Below are positions 9,600 through 20,462 of a DNA stretch of 64,000 nucleotides, piece by piece. The stretch's first letter is position 1; each line of letters begins with the position of its first letter. The stretch lies in NCBI GenBank assembly GCA_033064195.1, contig JARBJD010000255.1, positions 1 through 64,000 of the forward strand, written 5' to 3'. Both the position numbers and the translations under genes were made by a program. The notes beneath the pieces were generated by a model that saw nothing but the letters and a program-made list of their open reading frames with translations, ran no database searches and was not told where the DNA came from. Origin of the DNA: Blattamonas nauphoetae (lineage: Eukaryota > Preaxostyla > Oxymonadida).

Positions 9600-10517
9600 T
9601 TACTGAGCATATTGATAATATCCAGGCATTTCAGATTGGAATCCACTGATATCATCTGTGACTGTTTTGAATGCTTTGGCTTTCAGTTTATTAACTTCTG
9701 TTGATAAGTGAGTTGAATAGCGAGTACAGTATTCCGATAAATACGTTGTATCTTGAGTGATCATTTGGAGAAACACTGGATAAATCTGATCTTTGAAGGC
9801 TTTCTTTTGTTTCATACTGGGATTGTAGTCCTGAACATGATCATGAAGCCATTGATCCCACATCAGTGATGCAATCTGTGATTGAATTGAATTGAACACC
9901 ATATTGTCTAACACATTCTTGCTGGGATCAGCTGGATTGCTTCGATTTGCACGAGTTATTCCCAATGTGTCTGTCATGTGTTCACCAACAGCTCTCTTCA
10001 TTATTGCATATGGTTGTTGAGATCGTTTGGTCTTCATCTCTTCATAGCTGATGTCTCGATAATTGGTTGGCAAATCGTATGTACCATTTTTGAGGAAATT
10101 CCTATGCACCGCTTTGATTCTCCTTCCATTCTCTTGATTGAATGATGTGTATGGTTTCTGTCTTCGCATATCTGGAGTTGGATTCATGGCGAAGTATGTC
10201 TCTTTGACTGGTCTACTATTGTATGGAGATAACATGGCACCATTGACTGCAATCAGATCTCCAGTATCATTATCGTAGGCCATCACATCAGGAACTTGTC
10301 CATATTGTTCTACTTTCGCAGTCCAATTTCGTCCAGTTCTCGCAATATACTCACGAGCTGATGGAAGACTACACAGAGCATCATTGCGTCTGGTTTGAAT
10401 ATCATCGTCGGCATAGATTCGTTTCAATGCTGCTTGAGTCTCCGGTCCGTATCTCATTCTTGGTTTCTTCGCTTGTGCTTTTCTTTGTGGTTGAACGTAC
10501 ACTATCTTTTGTGACAT
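9600..10517 (-). CDS. Conserved hypothetical Polinton protein (305 aa)
   Basis: This 305-residue protein has a basic amino end (QPQRKAQAKKPRMRYG) and an otherwise mixed, mostly helical-looking sequence. A homologue is cut by the left window edge in copy A. No catalytic motif of a cysteine protease and no jelly-roll capsid pattern could be recognised. It is too short for the usual double jelly-roll major capsid protein. It is divergent from the packaging ATPase with a 61-bp gap, an arrangement kept in both copies. A DNA-binding minor virion protein would fit the basic amino end, but this is inference. Confidence 0.6.
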   Translation of the reverse strand: MSQKIVYVQPQRKAQAKKPRMRYGPETQAALKRIYADDDIQTRRNDALCSLPSAREYIARTGRNWTAKVEQYGQVPDVMAYDNDTGDLIAVNGAMLSPYNSRPVKETYFAMNPTPDMRRQKPYTSFNQENGRRIKAVHRNFLKNGTYDLPTNYRDISYEEMKTKRSQQPYAIMKRAVGEHMTDTLGITRANRSNPADPSKNVLDNMVFNSIQSQIASLMWDQWLHDHVQDYNPSMKQKKAFKDQIYPVFLQMITQDTTYLSEYCTRYSTHLSTEVNKLKAKAFKTVTDDISGFQSEMPGYYQYAQ

Positions 10518-10578
10518 TGTGTGTTTTCATACAAAATAAAAAAACCAAAAGTATATTTTAATTAGAGTTAAATCACAA
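10518..10578. promoter_or_regulatory. Divergent promoter region of Polinton copy B
   Basis: This 61-bp A/T-rich gap lies between the divergent 305-residue gene and the ATPase. It contains CATACAAAATAAAAAAACC next to the minus-strand start. The matching interval in copy A (264-323) keeps TTTTCATACAAAATAAAAA. It probably drives both genes. Confidence 0.5.
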
Positions 10579-11461
10579 ATGAACAAATCGAATATGGCTA
10601 AACCAGAGGTTTCGCGGAGGGTGGAACCCTTGTCTCTAACAGCATACGTGAATGCAAAATTGAGTGAAGCTTCTAGTAGGAATGTGTCTCATGAAGTGCA
10701 ATCACAAATACATCCAGACTTGAATTTCAATCGCAATAGTGTGAATGTCCTCGTTGGAAACAGAGGAAGTGGAAAAACCTTTAATGCTCTTCGAGAGGTT
10801 GCCAAGCTCCAGAATGTTCGAGTTAGGAATGAACTGTTCCATCTCTTTGTCTTCGTGACTGATAAGAACATTGATCCTACATTCGACAAGTTCAAACCAA
10901 TACTGAACGTTCCTTATGTGAAAGTGAAATACGATGATGCATTTCCATTTCTGTTGGAACTCTCTGAATCGAAAGCTGCGTATGAAGAAATTATGGACAA
11001 TCAATGGCAGAACAGAATCACAGATGAATGCAGAGAGAATCTCTTTGACTCACTTTACATTGATGACTTCTCAGTGAAGAATCTCCAAACGATTATCCTT
11101 CTTGATGACTGTCGTAGAATCCTTGGGGAACGTAGAACATCCAAAAATAGAATGACAATGATGGACTTATTATTGGAAAATCGACAACCGAAATTCACAT
11201 TCTTTCCTGACAATGCATGAGCTCTTCAGTTTGTCAGCTGACATGAAGTCAAACATCGATTCGATGTGGATTTTTGGAGGATTCAACAAAGAACGAATCA
11301 GTCGAGTCTATCCTCAGTTGAACTCACCAATTGATATTCGACAATTCTGGAATGTCTACCAAAGGAAACAAAAATGTGAAGCAGTCATTCTTCGATACAA
11401 CACTGATGGAGTTGCTCTGACAGAGATCAACAAAGAAGGGTTAAACCGGACTGTCCGATAA
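10579..11461 (+). pseudogene. Polinton packaging ATPase, copy B
   Basis: This is the A32/FtsK-HerA-like packaging ATPase. The P-loop is clear (VLVGNRGSGKTFNAL, near residue 60), with the hydrophobic Walker B strand TIILLDDCRRILG near residue 175. In relatives this enzyme drives DNA into the capsid using ATP. The start at 10579 (MNKSNMAKPEVSRRVEP) is preceded by the A/T-rich divergent promoter region. It overlaps the convergent coiled-coil gene by 21 bases, exactly as in copy A. It is a fossil with about one break. Confidence 0.82.
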
Positions 11462-11767
11462 TTCTTGAATAAGGTTTCCAATTGAGTCAGTCAGCGCTCG
11501 AATTGATTCTTCAATGTCTGATAATCTTTGATCAATCGATAGTGAATTAGGAGGAGTGGAAGCATCGACATATCGTTTCCTCAGTGCAATCTCACCTCTT
11601 ATTTTTGTTATTCTGTATCCATCGATTTGAATCATCCTATTCAGTTTCTGAGTTGTGTACTCATTCAGTTCTTTTCTATTCTTCTCCAAGTATCTCTGAA
11701 AGTCGTGGATGTTTGTGAACTCCTTTTGTTCTGGATCAAACGGTTCTAATATTTTCAGTGATGTCAT
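11441..11767 (-). CDS. Small coiled-coil Polinton protein, copy B
   Basis: This 108-residue protein is nearly identical to the copy A protein (1201-1551) through residue 64 (SLKILEPFDPEQKEFTNIHD and onward), then diverges in a low-complexity linker before a final helical part (DQRLSDIEESIRALTDS). The preserved helix and the variable linker suggest that the ends matter more than the middle. Function is unknown. It is tail to tail with the ATPase gene. Confidence 0.6.
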   Translation of the reverse strand: MTSLKILEPFDPEQKEFTNIHDFQRYLEKNRKELNEYTTQKLNRMIQIDGYRITKIRGEIALRKRYVDASTPPNSLSIDQRLSDIEESIRALTDSIGNLIQELSDSPV

Positions 11768-11866
11768 TTAAGTGAAATAAAAATATTTGAAACATTATTG
11801 AAAACGAACAAAGTTCTCAGATCGAAGATCGCACTCCGCTAGATTGAAGCGAACGAAGTTCTGAGG

Positions 11867-13834
11867 TCAGAGAAGACCGAATTCAGCAATGAACTCTGGA
11901 GTTAAGTCGTCAATAGAGTCTGCATGGAACTTGGTGTGTTGGATTGGAACGTACACCACTTTTGACAAACATGTGAGTCCATTCAGTAGAGTAGCTACGA
12001 CATTACCGTGTTTGTATTCGATGAATTGCCCCACGAATTGAAACTGTCTACGCTTCTTCTGAAACTTGGCAACAGTCTTGTCCAGATCAAGGTGGATCAA
12101 CAGAATGTTTCCTGGTTTGTATTTCCATAACATCTGTGTTGTCTGTTGCTTTTGGATGTTCTTTAATTGTTCTTCACAACTGGAGATGTGCAGTGCTTCG
12201 ATTTCTCTATTGTTTTGAGCTTGCTCTGGTGTGAATTTGTTCCAGTACGCTCGATGAGGAGTCATGTTGTAGTATTCAACCATCTGATTCATCAATGAAT
12301 GATTTGCCATCTGTGTTGCATTGTCTTGGAATCCATCTCTGATTGTTCTGATCACTCGATCAACAATTCGATTGTGATTTGTGAATGGTGAACTTGTGAA
12401 ATATGTGCTGACATTCTGATCTTTGAAAAACTCTGATGCTTCTCCACTTGTCCATGCTGCTTCACCATCACCTCGAATGTTGTTCACGTGAACGCCACGA
12501 TAATTAATCAGGTCATTGATTGCAGTCTTGACTTTGCTCCATGATTTATCCAGAACAGGAATCACAACCAGGTATTTGGTGTTGATGTTAATTGCGAAGA
12601 GGTATATCTGCAACACTGTTTTCGACGTTGGTGATTGAATGAAAACGAGATCAATTTCCCATGATCCGAACTTGGGAGAGAAGTATGGTCGATCACAATT
12701 CTGAGGAACCTTTCTGTCTGATGTCTTCTGTGGATCACCTGTTATTGCTTTGGACATGAACTGCATTTTTGATCGAAAAGGATACACAATTTTTTCCGTT
12801 GTTTTAGGAATTGTTGGTGGATCAATTCTCATTCTGTCACTTCCTTTTTCTCTCTGAATCTTCCTCGGATGTGCTACACTCCATCTATGATCATATTCCT
12901 CATACCAATCCTGAAATGATCTTCCTCCGAATGGGATTTGTTTTGTGTGAGTCAGAATGAAGTCAAGATCTTCGTTCGCAATCTTTCTGTTTATTGAGGC
13001 TCGAACAAATGTGTCTCTGTTCATTTTATTTGCATCCAGAATGTGTGATGTAATAAAGTGTTCCATCTGCTTTTGATTATTCATGATTGAGTTCTCAGCT
13101 TTGATCTGTTCATCTTCTGAGTCATTTCTCTGTTGATGATCAAACAATCCTTTCATTCGTCCCAACTTATTGAGCACTTGCTGTGTCGTCGGTTCATTCT
13201 GTCTGATCTCCCTCACTGGGTGGTTGAACACGGTTGGTGTGAAGAAGGGATTTCTCTCTATTGGATCCTGCATCTGTGAAATTGGTATAATGTCATCATC
13301 ATCTTCATCATCATCATCATCCTCTTCGAACTTCCTCTCCTTCATTGGATATTCATATTCAAACCCCATTGATTTCAAGTTTCTCATCTGTCCAGGTAAA
13401 ATTGGAGATTCAGGCGATTCAATTGCTATTGGTCTTTGCACTGGAATTGTGATTGGGATTGGTCTTGCCTCTGCAGGGCTTCGAATCCGTGGTGAAAAAT
13501 TCACTCCCTGATTCACCTCGTGATGATAAAATTGATATGCTTCGAATGCAAGTTTAGCAGTGCTATCCCGAATACGAACTCCTAGGAAGTTGCTTACAAA
13601 TTGTTGAACTACTCTTCTTCCATCAGGTAGTGATAATTCAGGAGATAAACCTCCATTGAACCAATCCTCGAAGTATGTTTCATCATTTCCATCAAAAGGT
13701 CCATTAGAATCAGCGCCATGATAGACAGGTAAAACGTTAGTTAAAGTCCATTTCTTTTCGACTATTTCGTTTTTGGAATGCTGTGTGCACCGAAGTAACC
13801 TATTCACTAAAGTATTAATCTGTCGTGTATTCAT
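11867..13834 (-). CDS. Polinton rve-type integrase, copy B
   Basis: This 655-residue integrase has an open frame. The amino third is variable, with an acidic run near residue 180 and a degraded palindromic mini-repeat peptide (RIRSPAEARP). The rve core follows with the first acidic residue in FGSWEIDLVFIQ (about residue 391), the second in NIRGDGEAAW (about 453) and the third within TNHNRIVDRVIRT (about 490). The carboxyl end around FVGQFIEYKHGNVVATLL looks like the small beta-barrel seen in Polinton integrases. It would insert the element with a six-base target duplication. The start has TTTATTTTTGTATAA just upstream, and the gene lies 24 bases from the polymerase stop. Confidence 0.9.
   Translation of the reverse strand: MNTRQINTLVNRLLRCTQHSKNEIVEKKWTLTNVLPVYHGADSNGPFDGNDETYFEDWFNGGLSPELSLPDGRRVVQQFVSNFLGVRIRDSTAKLAFEAYQFYHHEVNQGVNFSPRIRSPAEARPIPITIPVQRPIAIESPESPILPGQMRNLKSMGFEYEYPMKERKFEEDDDDDEDDDDIIPISQMQDPIERNPFFTPTVFNHPVREIRQNEPTTQQVLNKLGRMKGLFDHQQRNDSEDEQIKAENSIMNNQKQMEHFITSHILDANKMNRDTFVRASINRKIANEDLDFILTHTKQIPFGGRSFQDWYEEYDHRWSVAHPRKIQREKGSDRMRIDPPTIPKTTEKIVYPFRSKMQFMSKAITGDPQKTSDRKVPQNCDRPYFSPKFGSWEIDLVFIQSPTSKTVLQIYLFAININTKYLVVIPVLDKSWSKVKTAINDLINYRGVHVNNIRGDGEAAWTSGEASEFFKDQNVSTYFTSSPFTNHNRIVDRVIRTIRDGFQDNATQMANHSLMNQMVEYYNMTPHRAYWNKFTPEQAQNNREIEALHISSCEEQLKNIQKQQTTQMLWKYKPGNILLIHLDLDKTVAKFQKKRRQFQFVGQFIEYKHGNVVATLLNGLTCLSKVVYVPIQHTKFHADSIDDLTPEFIAEFGLL
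13462..13490. repeat. Degraded palindromic mini-repeat
   Basis: The stretch GTCTTGCCTCTGCAGGGC plus TTCGAATCC resembles the 40-bp repeats at 3044-3247. It encodes RIRSPAEARP in the integrase frame, against RDRSLAEAR in copy A. It looks like an old copy whose hairpins have decayed. Confidence 0.5.
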
Positions 13835-16800
13835 TTATACAAAAATAAAGTTTGTGTTTATTCAATTACAAAATCAGTAGCTTTCAGTCCATGAATAAAT
13901 GGAGGACACGATTCATTTTCAAGTACGATTGCTTTCAGATGGATTCCACTGAGACTGAGTTTCTGTTGTTGTATTTTCGCAATCTCAAATCCATTGGTGT
14001 CCTCTTCACTCACGACTCTTCTCGTCTGAAAGTTCAGTGTTGTAGTCACAGTTTTCTCTCCATTAAGACATTTCACATAATCGTCACTTGTGATATTTGT
14101 TTTCTTTAGAGACACTCCTTTGATCTTACATTTCTCATCGAGAGAGTAACACTTTGGTGCAAGACAGATCATCTGTTCACCTTCCTTTTCAATTGCTAAT
14201 CCCAACAACTTCTTCTCATCATCAACTCCCTTTTCAGGATTGGGGAACCATTCGTATTTGTGAGCATCATAGAATTCTTTGTCAGCAATCACGTGTTCAA
14301 ATTGTTGATGAATACCAGCATTCGGATCTCCACTAATTGCCCAATATGCAGAGTCAGTATCTCCCTCACAAAAGTGAATCTTGTTCATATCTAGACACTT
14401 ATACATGAAGTTGTAGATGAAATTCAGATACCAGAACTTCGCATTGTCGAGTGTGAATACTGCTTCTTGCAGACATGTCTTGCACGATGCTTTCTCTCTG
14501 TCTTCGATCACGATGTAGTTGTCCTCATTGATCTCTCTTGTCGCTACAAATCCTTTCATCATTTGCTTCAGGTATGTTCTCTTCTCATTGCAGATTGTGA
14601 TTGAGTTGTATTTCTCAGTGTTCATTCCATCGTATCCGTAACTTCCATTCAAGTTGGTCTTACAGAACTGCTCTTTTCCTTTGTTTCCAACCTTCATTGC
14701 TTCAATTCTGTCATTCATGAATGAGGTCACAAATGGTTCAAATCCAGCATGTCTCGAGAACACCATCACAGTCTTAATATCGTCTACAATGAAGTGGCAA
14801 TAGTCGATGAGGAACCACAGATAGTATGTCGAAAAGAACATATACTGATCGTGTGTGCTCAAGAGTTGGGTCAGCTTCCGTTGTTTGTCATCAGTCTTCA
14901 ATCCATGTTTCTTCATCAACGAATATGTCTTCTCTCCAATGTTTTCTTCTGTTGTATTGACCACAATGTTTCTGAAGATTGGTGGGAAGTTAATGAAATC
15001 ATTTATGTACTTCTCGTCGATATGTCCTTTTAATTCTGCAACAAATAGTGTCTTCTGATTTTTGTCTTCGATAATCTTCCGGCATTCTTTATCTCCTGTT
15101 GCGGTGAATAAGCATCGTCCTGGCATGTACATTCTGTGATTAGTGTATGGATTGTTCTTGTTCTTGATTGATGAGAAAGCACTTGGATAGAGGGAATTAA
15201 AGTCAACACCACAAACGTGAGTCATTATGTGTTCTGTGTCTTTGGAGAGAACTCTTCCGTCTTCATAAGTGAAGTGGTTGATTGGTGTCACGTCTTTAAT
15301 GTTCTGTCGATGTTGACCATTCGATAATCCACCAGTCACAGCTGCTCTGAGTTTGTGATATGTTTGCTCGTGTGTCAGAGTCATTGGTAATGATTTCCAG
15401 ATGCAATACTTCTTCAGTTGAATCCTCAATCTTGTGAGATGCTCATCTTTGTCTGACTTGTAGGTGTTGCAGTAATCACAGCAGATCTTCACGTTCTCTT
15501 TAGAATGTCCTTTTGCATTGTCCATTCTGTCCAACGTTGGTCGAACTGCTTGTGAGAAGTGACTCTTGCAGATGTAGCACACTCTCTTGCACTGTTGAAC
15601 GAACCACTCATAGTCTGCTTCAGTGACATTTTTATCAGTACTGCGATGAGCTTTCTGGTCTTGATAGATGTACGATGCAACTTTGTACTTCCAGTATTAC
15701 TTGGTGATTTTTATTTCTCCAGATTGATCCACTCCATTGAAATCATCATCAATATCGAAGTCTTTGTAGGCACACGCATATTTGATTGCTGAAGCATTTG
15801 CTGACAGTGAGAGATTGTGCAACATATCCACTTTGTATTGGAAGTTCAGATCAATGAGATTATCCAATGGTGCTATCATACATTCGACATCTCTGATGTT
15901 GTAGAATTTCAGATATTCCCAACGGTTCTTGAATCCTTGTTTGTTCCAATCATCAAGGTACATTTTGTAGTCAGTGTCGGACATTTCACTGTTGTTCAGA
16001 CTCGAATAGAATTCATATTTGGAGAATGGTTCTTGTTTGCTCAGCACTGTGTCGTAGTCTGATGAGTCGAATGATTCGTACGCAAAGAATGATTTCTGAA
16101 GAGTGGTGTTTCCTCCAAAAGCCTTCACTGCATTATCCAATGTCATTGGTCCAGTGTATGACATCATGTCAATCAAGCGAAGCACCTGTTGTGTTCTCTC
16201 ATGTCTTATCAGTACTTGTTTGTACTTCGTTGTGGATCCAAGAAAGCTCACCACTTTCCAATCCTGATCAACGAGATCACGAAAGATGAGATTGATGTCG
16301 AATCTGGAACTGTTGAATCCAATCACACTGACTTCATTTTGAGAGGGTATTTCTGGATCTTCATAGTAGTTGTCCTCTCGAACTGTTTCTGCATATTTGA
16401 AGAGTTCTCTGATCCATTGCTTCACAAAGTCCTTTCCATCTCGAAGATCAAAGTAGATTGACTTCACTCCTGATTTTGTTTTGTTGCGGATGCAACAGAG
16501 AGAGGCTTCAAGTGTGAGATCAACTGAGTATTGTCATCAGAGAATAAATTGTCAAGAATGAGATCTTCCATCGTTTCGAAATCGTACGTGATGTCGTACT
16601 GTGTTGGTTTGAATTCGTCTTGTCTTTTGTGTGCCATCAGAAATTCATAAGTTCTATTGTTGAGGATATGTGGAACATATGGTCTTGGTGTCTTGTCAAG
16701 TGAGATCTTCTTCACATGTTTTCCATCAAGCTCTTTGCACTCTCTGAGATGCTTCTCAAAATCTCTACTGAAGTTTTTATTCTTCACTTGGAATCCTCTT

Positions 16801-16954
16801 GACTGACAATACGGACAGAGTTTGTATCCAGTGATTTTCTCAGGATCCACAATGAACATCACATGAACGAGTGTGGCTGTTAGTGGAATCATCAGAAGTG
16901 GGAGAACTCTTGCATCGTCATTTTCGTTGACATACGATTGACTGAGGAAGTAAC

Positions 16955-16994
16955 GACCCCTTTGGGGGTCACTAGTCGAACTAGAGTTCGGGTA
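16955..16994. repeat. Palindrome-rich 39-bp in-frame insertion
   Basis: The block GACCCCTTTGGGGGTC followed by ACTAGTCGAACTAGAGTTCG lies in the polymerase of copy B. In copy A the two flanks (GAGGAAGTAACG and the following T-rich stretch) are joined directly. GACCCC/GGGGTC and the CTAG pair form hairpins. It belongs to a second class of mini-palindromes, different in sequence from the GTCTCGCC type. Confidence 0.65.
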
Positions 16995-17255
16995 CTTCTT
17001 CTTGTCTTCATCGTATTCATAAATGTGAACTGTGATGTTGAACATCATCATCGCTTTCTCAATGTCACAAGCAAAATCGAATCCAGGATAATTCTGAAGA
17101 TGTGGGGTCAACTGTCGAGATTAGAGATGAGTGAGATTCATCCATTGTGCGAACAATCTGTAGGCTTCACTGTTCCTCATATTGATTGATATTTTCTTAC
17201 CTTGAACTTCAGGAAGTGTGAGGAATGATAGTGCTTGAAAGAAGCAGATGTTGTA

Positions 17256-18649
17256 TAGTAGTAAAATAACCCGGCGAGGGTAAAATAACCCGGGGTGAAA
17301 ACCCCCTTTTTTGGATCCCTCTTTCCGTCCATCCCATATTTCTCGGAACCAAAATTTTTTTGGGTCCCACTTTTTTTTCCATAATGTTTGTCTCAACTCC
17401 GAGTATCCATCAAGGTAGAAATCGAACCTCCAAAATAGGATTCTGGGCCGGGGGTGCCTATTTCGGAACCATATTTTGGCCTATTTTTGACCCATTTTTG
17501 GCTCCTAAATAGGAGGTCCTTAACATTTAAGCTTAGAGGATCCGAACTTCACGACCACTTTTCTCCACGCCTGTTCAAAATTTTTCTTTCTCGTTTCATT
17601 TCTGGTTGTTTGGGATGTTTTTCTCTCGAAATCACAATTTTTTGAAAAGTGAAAAATCCTGGGGGGACCTGGGTGGAAATTTAGGGTCAAAACTGATTTC
17701 CTGTATAATAAGCTTAGGGATCTGAAAACTTGTTTTGATCATATCTCCACAACCAGACATAGTTCCGACATGAAGTTTTCACCAATATGGATGTTTTGTT
17801 GGATTATATTTTTCTGAAAATTTTGAGAAAATCCCTTTGCGGCAGTTGAGATTCTTTTGTGGGTTTTGGCCTTGGTTCGAAAGGAGAGCTGTCACTTGAC
17901 ATGGGATGATGCACCCGTCTCCAAATTTCATTAAAATGATGCGAACACAATCAGAATCGAATCCAAAAGCTCAAATTGGTTAGAATCGTGCTTGGGAGGA
18001 GAGCAGTTGGGGTTGATTCTGAGAAAACCACGAAAACTATCAAAGACGCTAAAATAGGAGGTCTTCGAAAATTTTCAAAATTTTCAGAAAAAAATATAAT
18101 CCAACAAAACATCCATATTGGTGAAAACTTCATGTCGGAACTATGTCTGGTTGTGGAGATATGATCAAAACAAGTTTTCAAGATCCTAAGCTTAATCTGC
18201 AGGGAAATCAGTTTTTGACCCTAAATTTCCACCCAGGTCCCCCCAGGATTTTTCACTTTTCAAAAAATTGTGATTTCGAGAGAAAAACATCCCAAACAAC
18301 CAGAAATGAAACGAGAAAGAAAAATTTTGAACAGGCGTGGAGAAAAGTGGTCGTGAAGTTCGGATCCTCTAAGCTTAAATGTTAAGGACCTCCTATTTAG
18401 GAGCCAAAAATGGGTCAAAAATAGGCCAAAATATGGTTCCGAAATAGGCACCCCCGGCCCAGAATCCTATTTTGGAGGTTCGATTTCTACCTTGATGGAT
18501 ACTCGGAGTTGAGACAAACATTATGGAAAAAAAAGTGGGACCCAAAAAAATTTTGGTTCCGAGAAATATGGGATGGACGGAAAGAGGGATCCAAAAAAGG
18601 GGGTTTTCACCCCGGGTTATTTTACCCTCGCCGGGTTATTTTACTACTA
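17256..18649. mobile_element. Foldback MITE (Tc1/mariner-type), 1.39 kb
   Basis: This is a non-autonomous element made of two near-perfect inverted arms of about 570 bp (17256-17828 and 18078-18649) around a loop of about 250 bp. The ends read TAGTAGTAAAATAACCC. TA dinucleotides at 17254-17255 and 18650-18651 form the target duplication. The sequence lies within the polymerase gene of Polinton copy B. Internal blocks such as TTAACATTTAAGCTTAG and GACATGAAGTTTTCACCAA recur in the element at 42748-44100, so the two belong to one family. No transposase is encoded. The two arms are so alike that identical short frames occur on both, which suggests recent amplification or arm correction. Confidence 0.9.
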
Positions 18650-19675
18650 TACTCAGAATCAATGTACCGAATGTTTCTCGTTTTGATGTGTTCAGTGAGA
18701 ATAGCATTAGCTTTTCCTGCGACTGGGAATCGATAGACTGCAACCAGAATGGAGTGGAATGCGCTGTACATTGTCTTTGTATCCATCAGTGTTCTCTCTT
18801 GTGATTCTTTGATCAGATTGATCGCATATTTTGAATACTCAGTGATGTCTCCAGCACTTCTTATCACTGTTGGGAAACTCTTCGATGTGTTCTCCAATTC
18901 TGGTCTGAAGTCATTGTATGTTGTCTCATCTTTGTCTTTTCTTTCGATGATCTTTCCAAAGTCAATACTAATTTTGAATGGATGATCCTTCTCTTTGTCG
19001 AACACTGCTTTGATGAAGGGTGTAATTTCTTCAACGTTCTTCAAGTGATTGTGGAAGTACAACTGATATGGTTTTCCATTATCCTCAACCTTCTCGACCT
19101 CATTCTTTTTGAACTTCCTTCGTGCATTCATCAGACAAGAATTGAATGCTGCTTTGTCTCGTGGTTCAGCGAGTAAGATACATTCATCAAATCCATCGAA
19201 TGTCTGCACTTCTCTTTTTTCCATTTGTTCATTTTTCTTTTGAATGATCAACAGATTCTTCATCCAATGATCCATCAGCTTCTCTTCAATTGATTTCAGT
19301 TTCCACGTCATTTTGAACACCTGCTTCTTCAGTTCATCTTTGTTCACTCTTGGATTTTCTTTCATGATTTGCATTCTTGCTTTGCTGTCTTCTTCATCCA
19401 TCATTGCATTGTTTTTGTGCTCTTCCAGTTTGTGAATAAAATCATCAATCTGATAGTTGGTAATATTCCTTATCTCTCCTTCAAAATGGAGATCTGGATT
19501 CTTGAGCATTGACAGGAGATATGCACGATGATGTTGGTAGTTTCTAATGTTTGGATTATATGTTCGATCATAGCCATGTTCATCCTTGAATTCAAAGGTG
19601 GTGTTTGGAAATAGTGTTCGAATTTTCGTGATGCTGTCTGTGACAAATTTCAGTGTCGCCGCCATTTACTACAAA

Positions 19676-20098
19676 TTAAAAAATCCGAAAATAAAAAAAG
19701 TTGAGCGTGTATTTCTGTTTTCTCTGATGGGGCTTTTTCGGTGCCTTTAGCCAGGAATCAAGTCTAATTCTGAACACTTCACTTCCGCCAATCTCTCGAT
19801 ATGTGAATGGAACTAGAACTTTGGTGTACTCACCCACGAGCTCGCAATTGTATTTCTTCAGTTCATTTTCGACGAATGATTGAGTGTAGTGTCGACGTTT
19901 CGCAATGTGAGGTCTGTTTCCTTGATTCCACAACTTTGGTTTTATTCTCCATTCAACTCCCTCATGAACATACGTCACCGGCACATTACTTCTGACATAC
20001 TCAGAGACTTGCGAACAGTTCTCTTCTCTCATTGATTCAATTAATGCTTGTTCTGAACATACTCGACGTCTTTCGTTGTATATCTCAGTTGGATTCAT
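19676..20098 (-). CDS. Two-repeat modular DNA-binding-like protein, copy B
   Basis: This 140-residue homologue of the protein at 8025-8414 has the same two modules (ENCSQVSEY with TPV-like VPVTYVHEGVEWRIKP, and KYNCELVGEY with VPFTYREIGG). It lies just upstream of the polymerase start. The start at 20098 is preceded by TTTTTTAATTTGTATTAAATG, almost the same block as before the polymerase. The module pattern is DUF723-like (inference). A role in element replication or end recognition is possible. Confidence 0.62.
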   Translation of the reverse strand: MNPTEIYNERRRVCSEQALIESMREENCSQVSEYVRSNVPVTYVHEGVEWRIKPKLWNQGNRPHIAKRRHYTQSFVENELKKYNCELVGEYTKVLVPFTYREIGGSEVFRIRLDSWLKAPKKPHQRKQKYTLNFFYFRIF

Positions 20099-20462
20099 TT
20101 AATACAAATTAAAAAATTCAAAAATAAATTTACATTCGTGATTTTATCATTGGTGATCTTCCGAGACTTCGATTCTGTCATCGATGGGTTCGATCAGTCT
20201 TGTTTGATCCGTGAAAGTACTTCAATGGGACACGATCCTCTCATCTCATTCCTGACTGCTCTTTACCGTTTCATCTTGGTGTGTTTCTCTTTCTACTTTC
20301 TCATTTGTTCTCTCTTCTTTGTTGACATCACTTTCTCGTTCTCGATCCTTCACTTTTTTCTGTCTCTCTCGTTCAGGTGCATCACATTGTTTTATGAACG
20401 GTGGTTTCATTCCCGACTTGCTTTGAACAGGTTTGCTCCATTTTTGAATTCATTATTTCCTA

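Larger units (their letters stand above)
13858..19665 (-). pseudogene. Protein-primed DNA polymerase B, copy B, interrupted
   Basis: This is the same polymerase as at 3638-7981, recognisable over its length. Its amino part (MAATLKFVTDSITKIRTLFP) lies at 18652-19665 and the remainder lies left of a foldback element at 17256-18649. The exonuclease motif TYDFETMED is near 16580. The HNH-like zinc segment is at about 15450-15580, motif A (VDFNSLYPSA) at about 15190, motif B (KTNLNGSYGYDG) at about 14650 and motif C (EGDTDSAYW) at about 14355. A 39-bp palindrome-rich in-frame insertion at about 16955-16994 is absent from copy A. It is a broken fossil, with about three breaks in addition to the inserted element. 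Confidence 0.85.

Noticed and set aside
17454-18451. Two identical 63-residue frames on opposite strands, possible duplicated gene
   Set aside because: They are the inverted arms of the foldback MITE and have no coding signal of their own.
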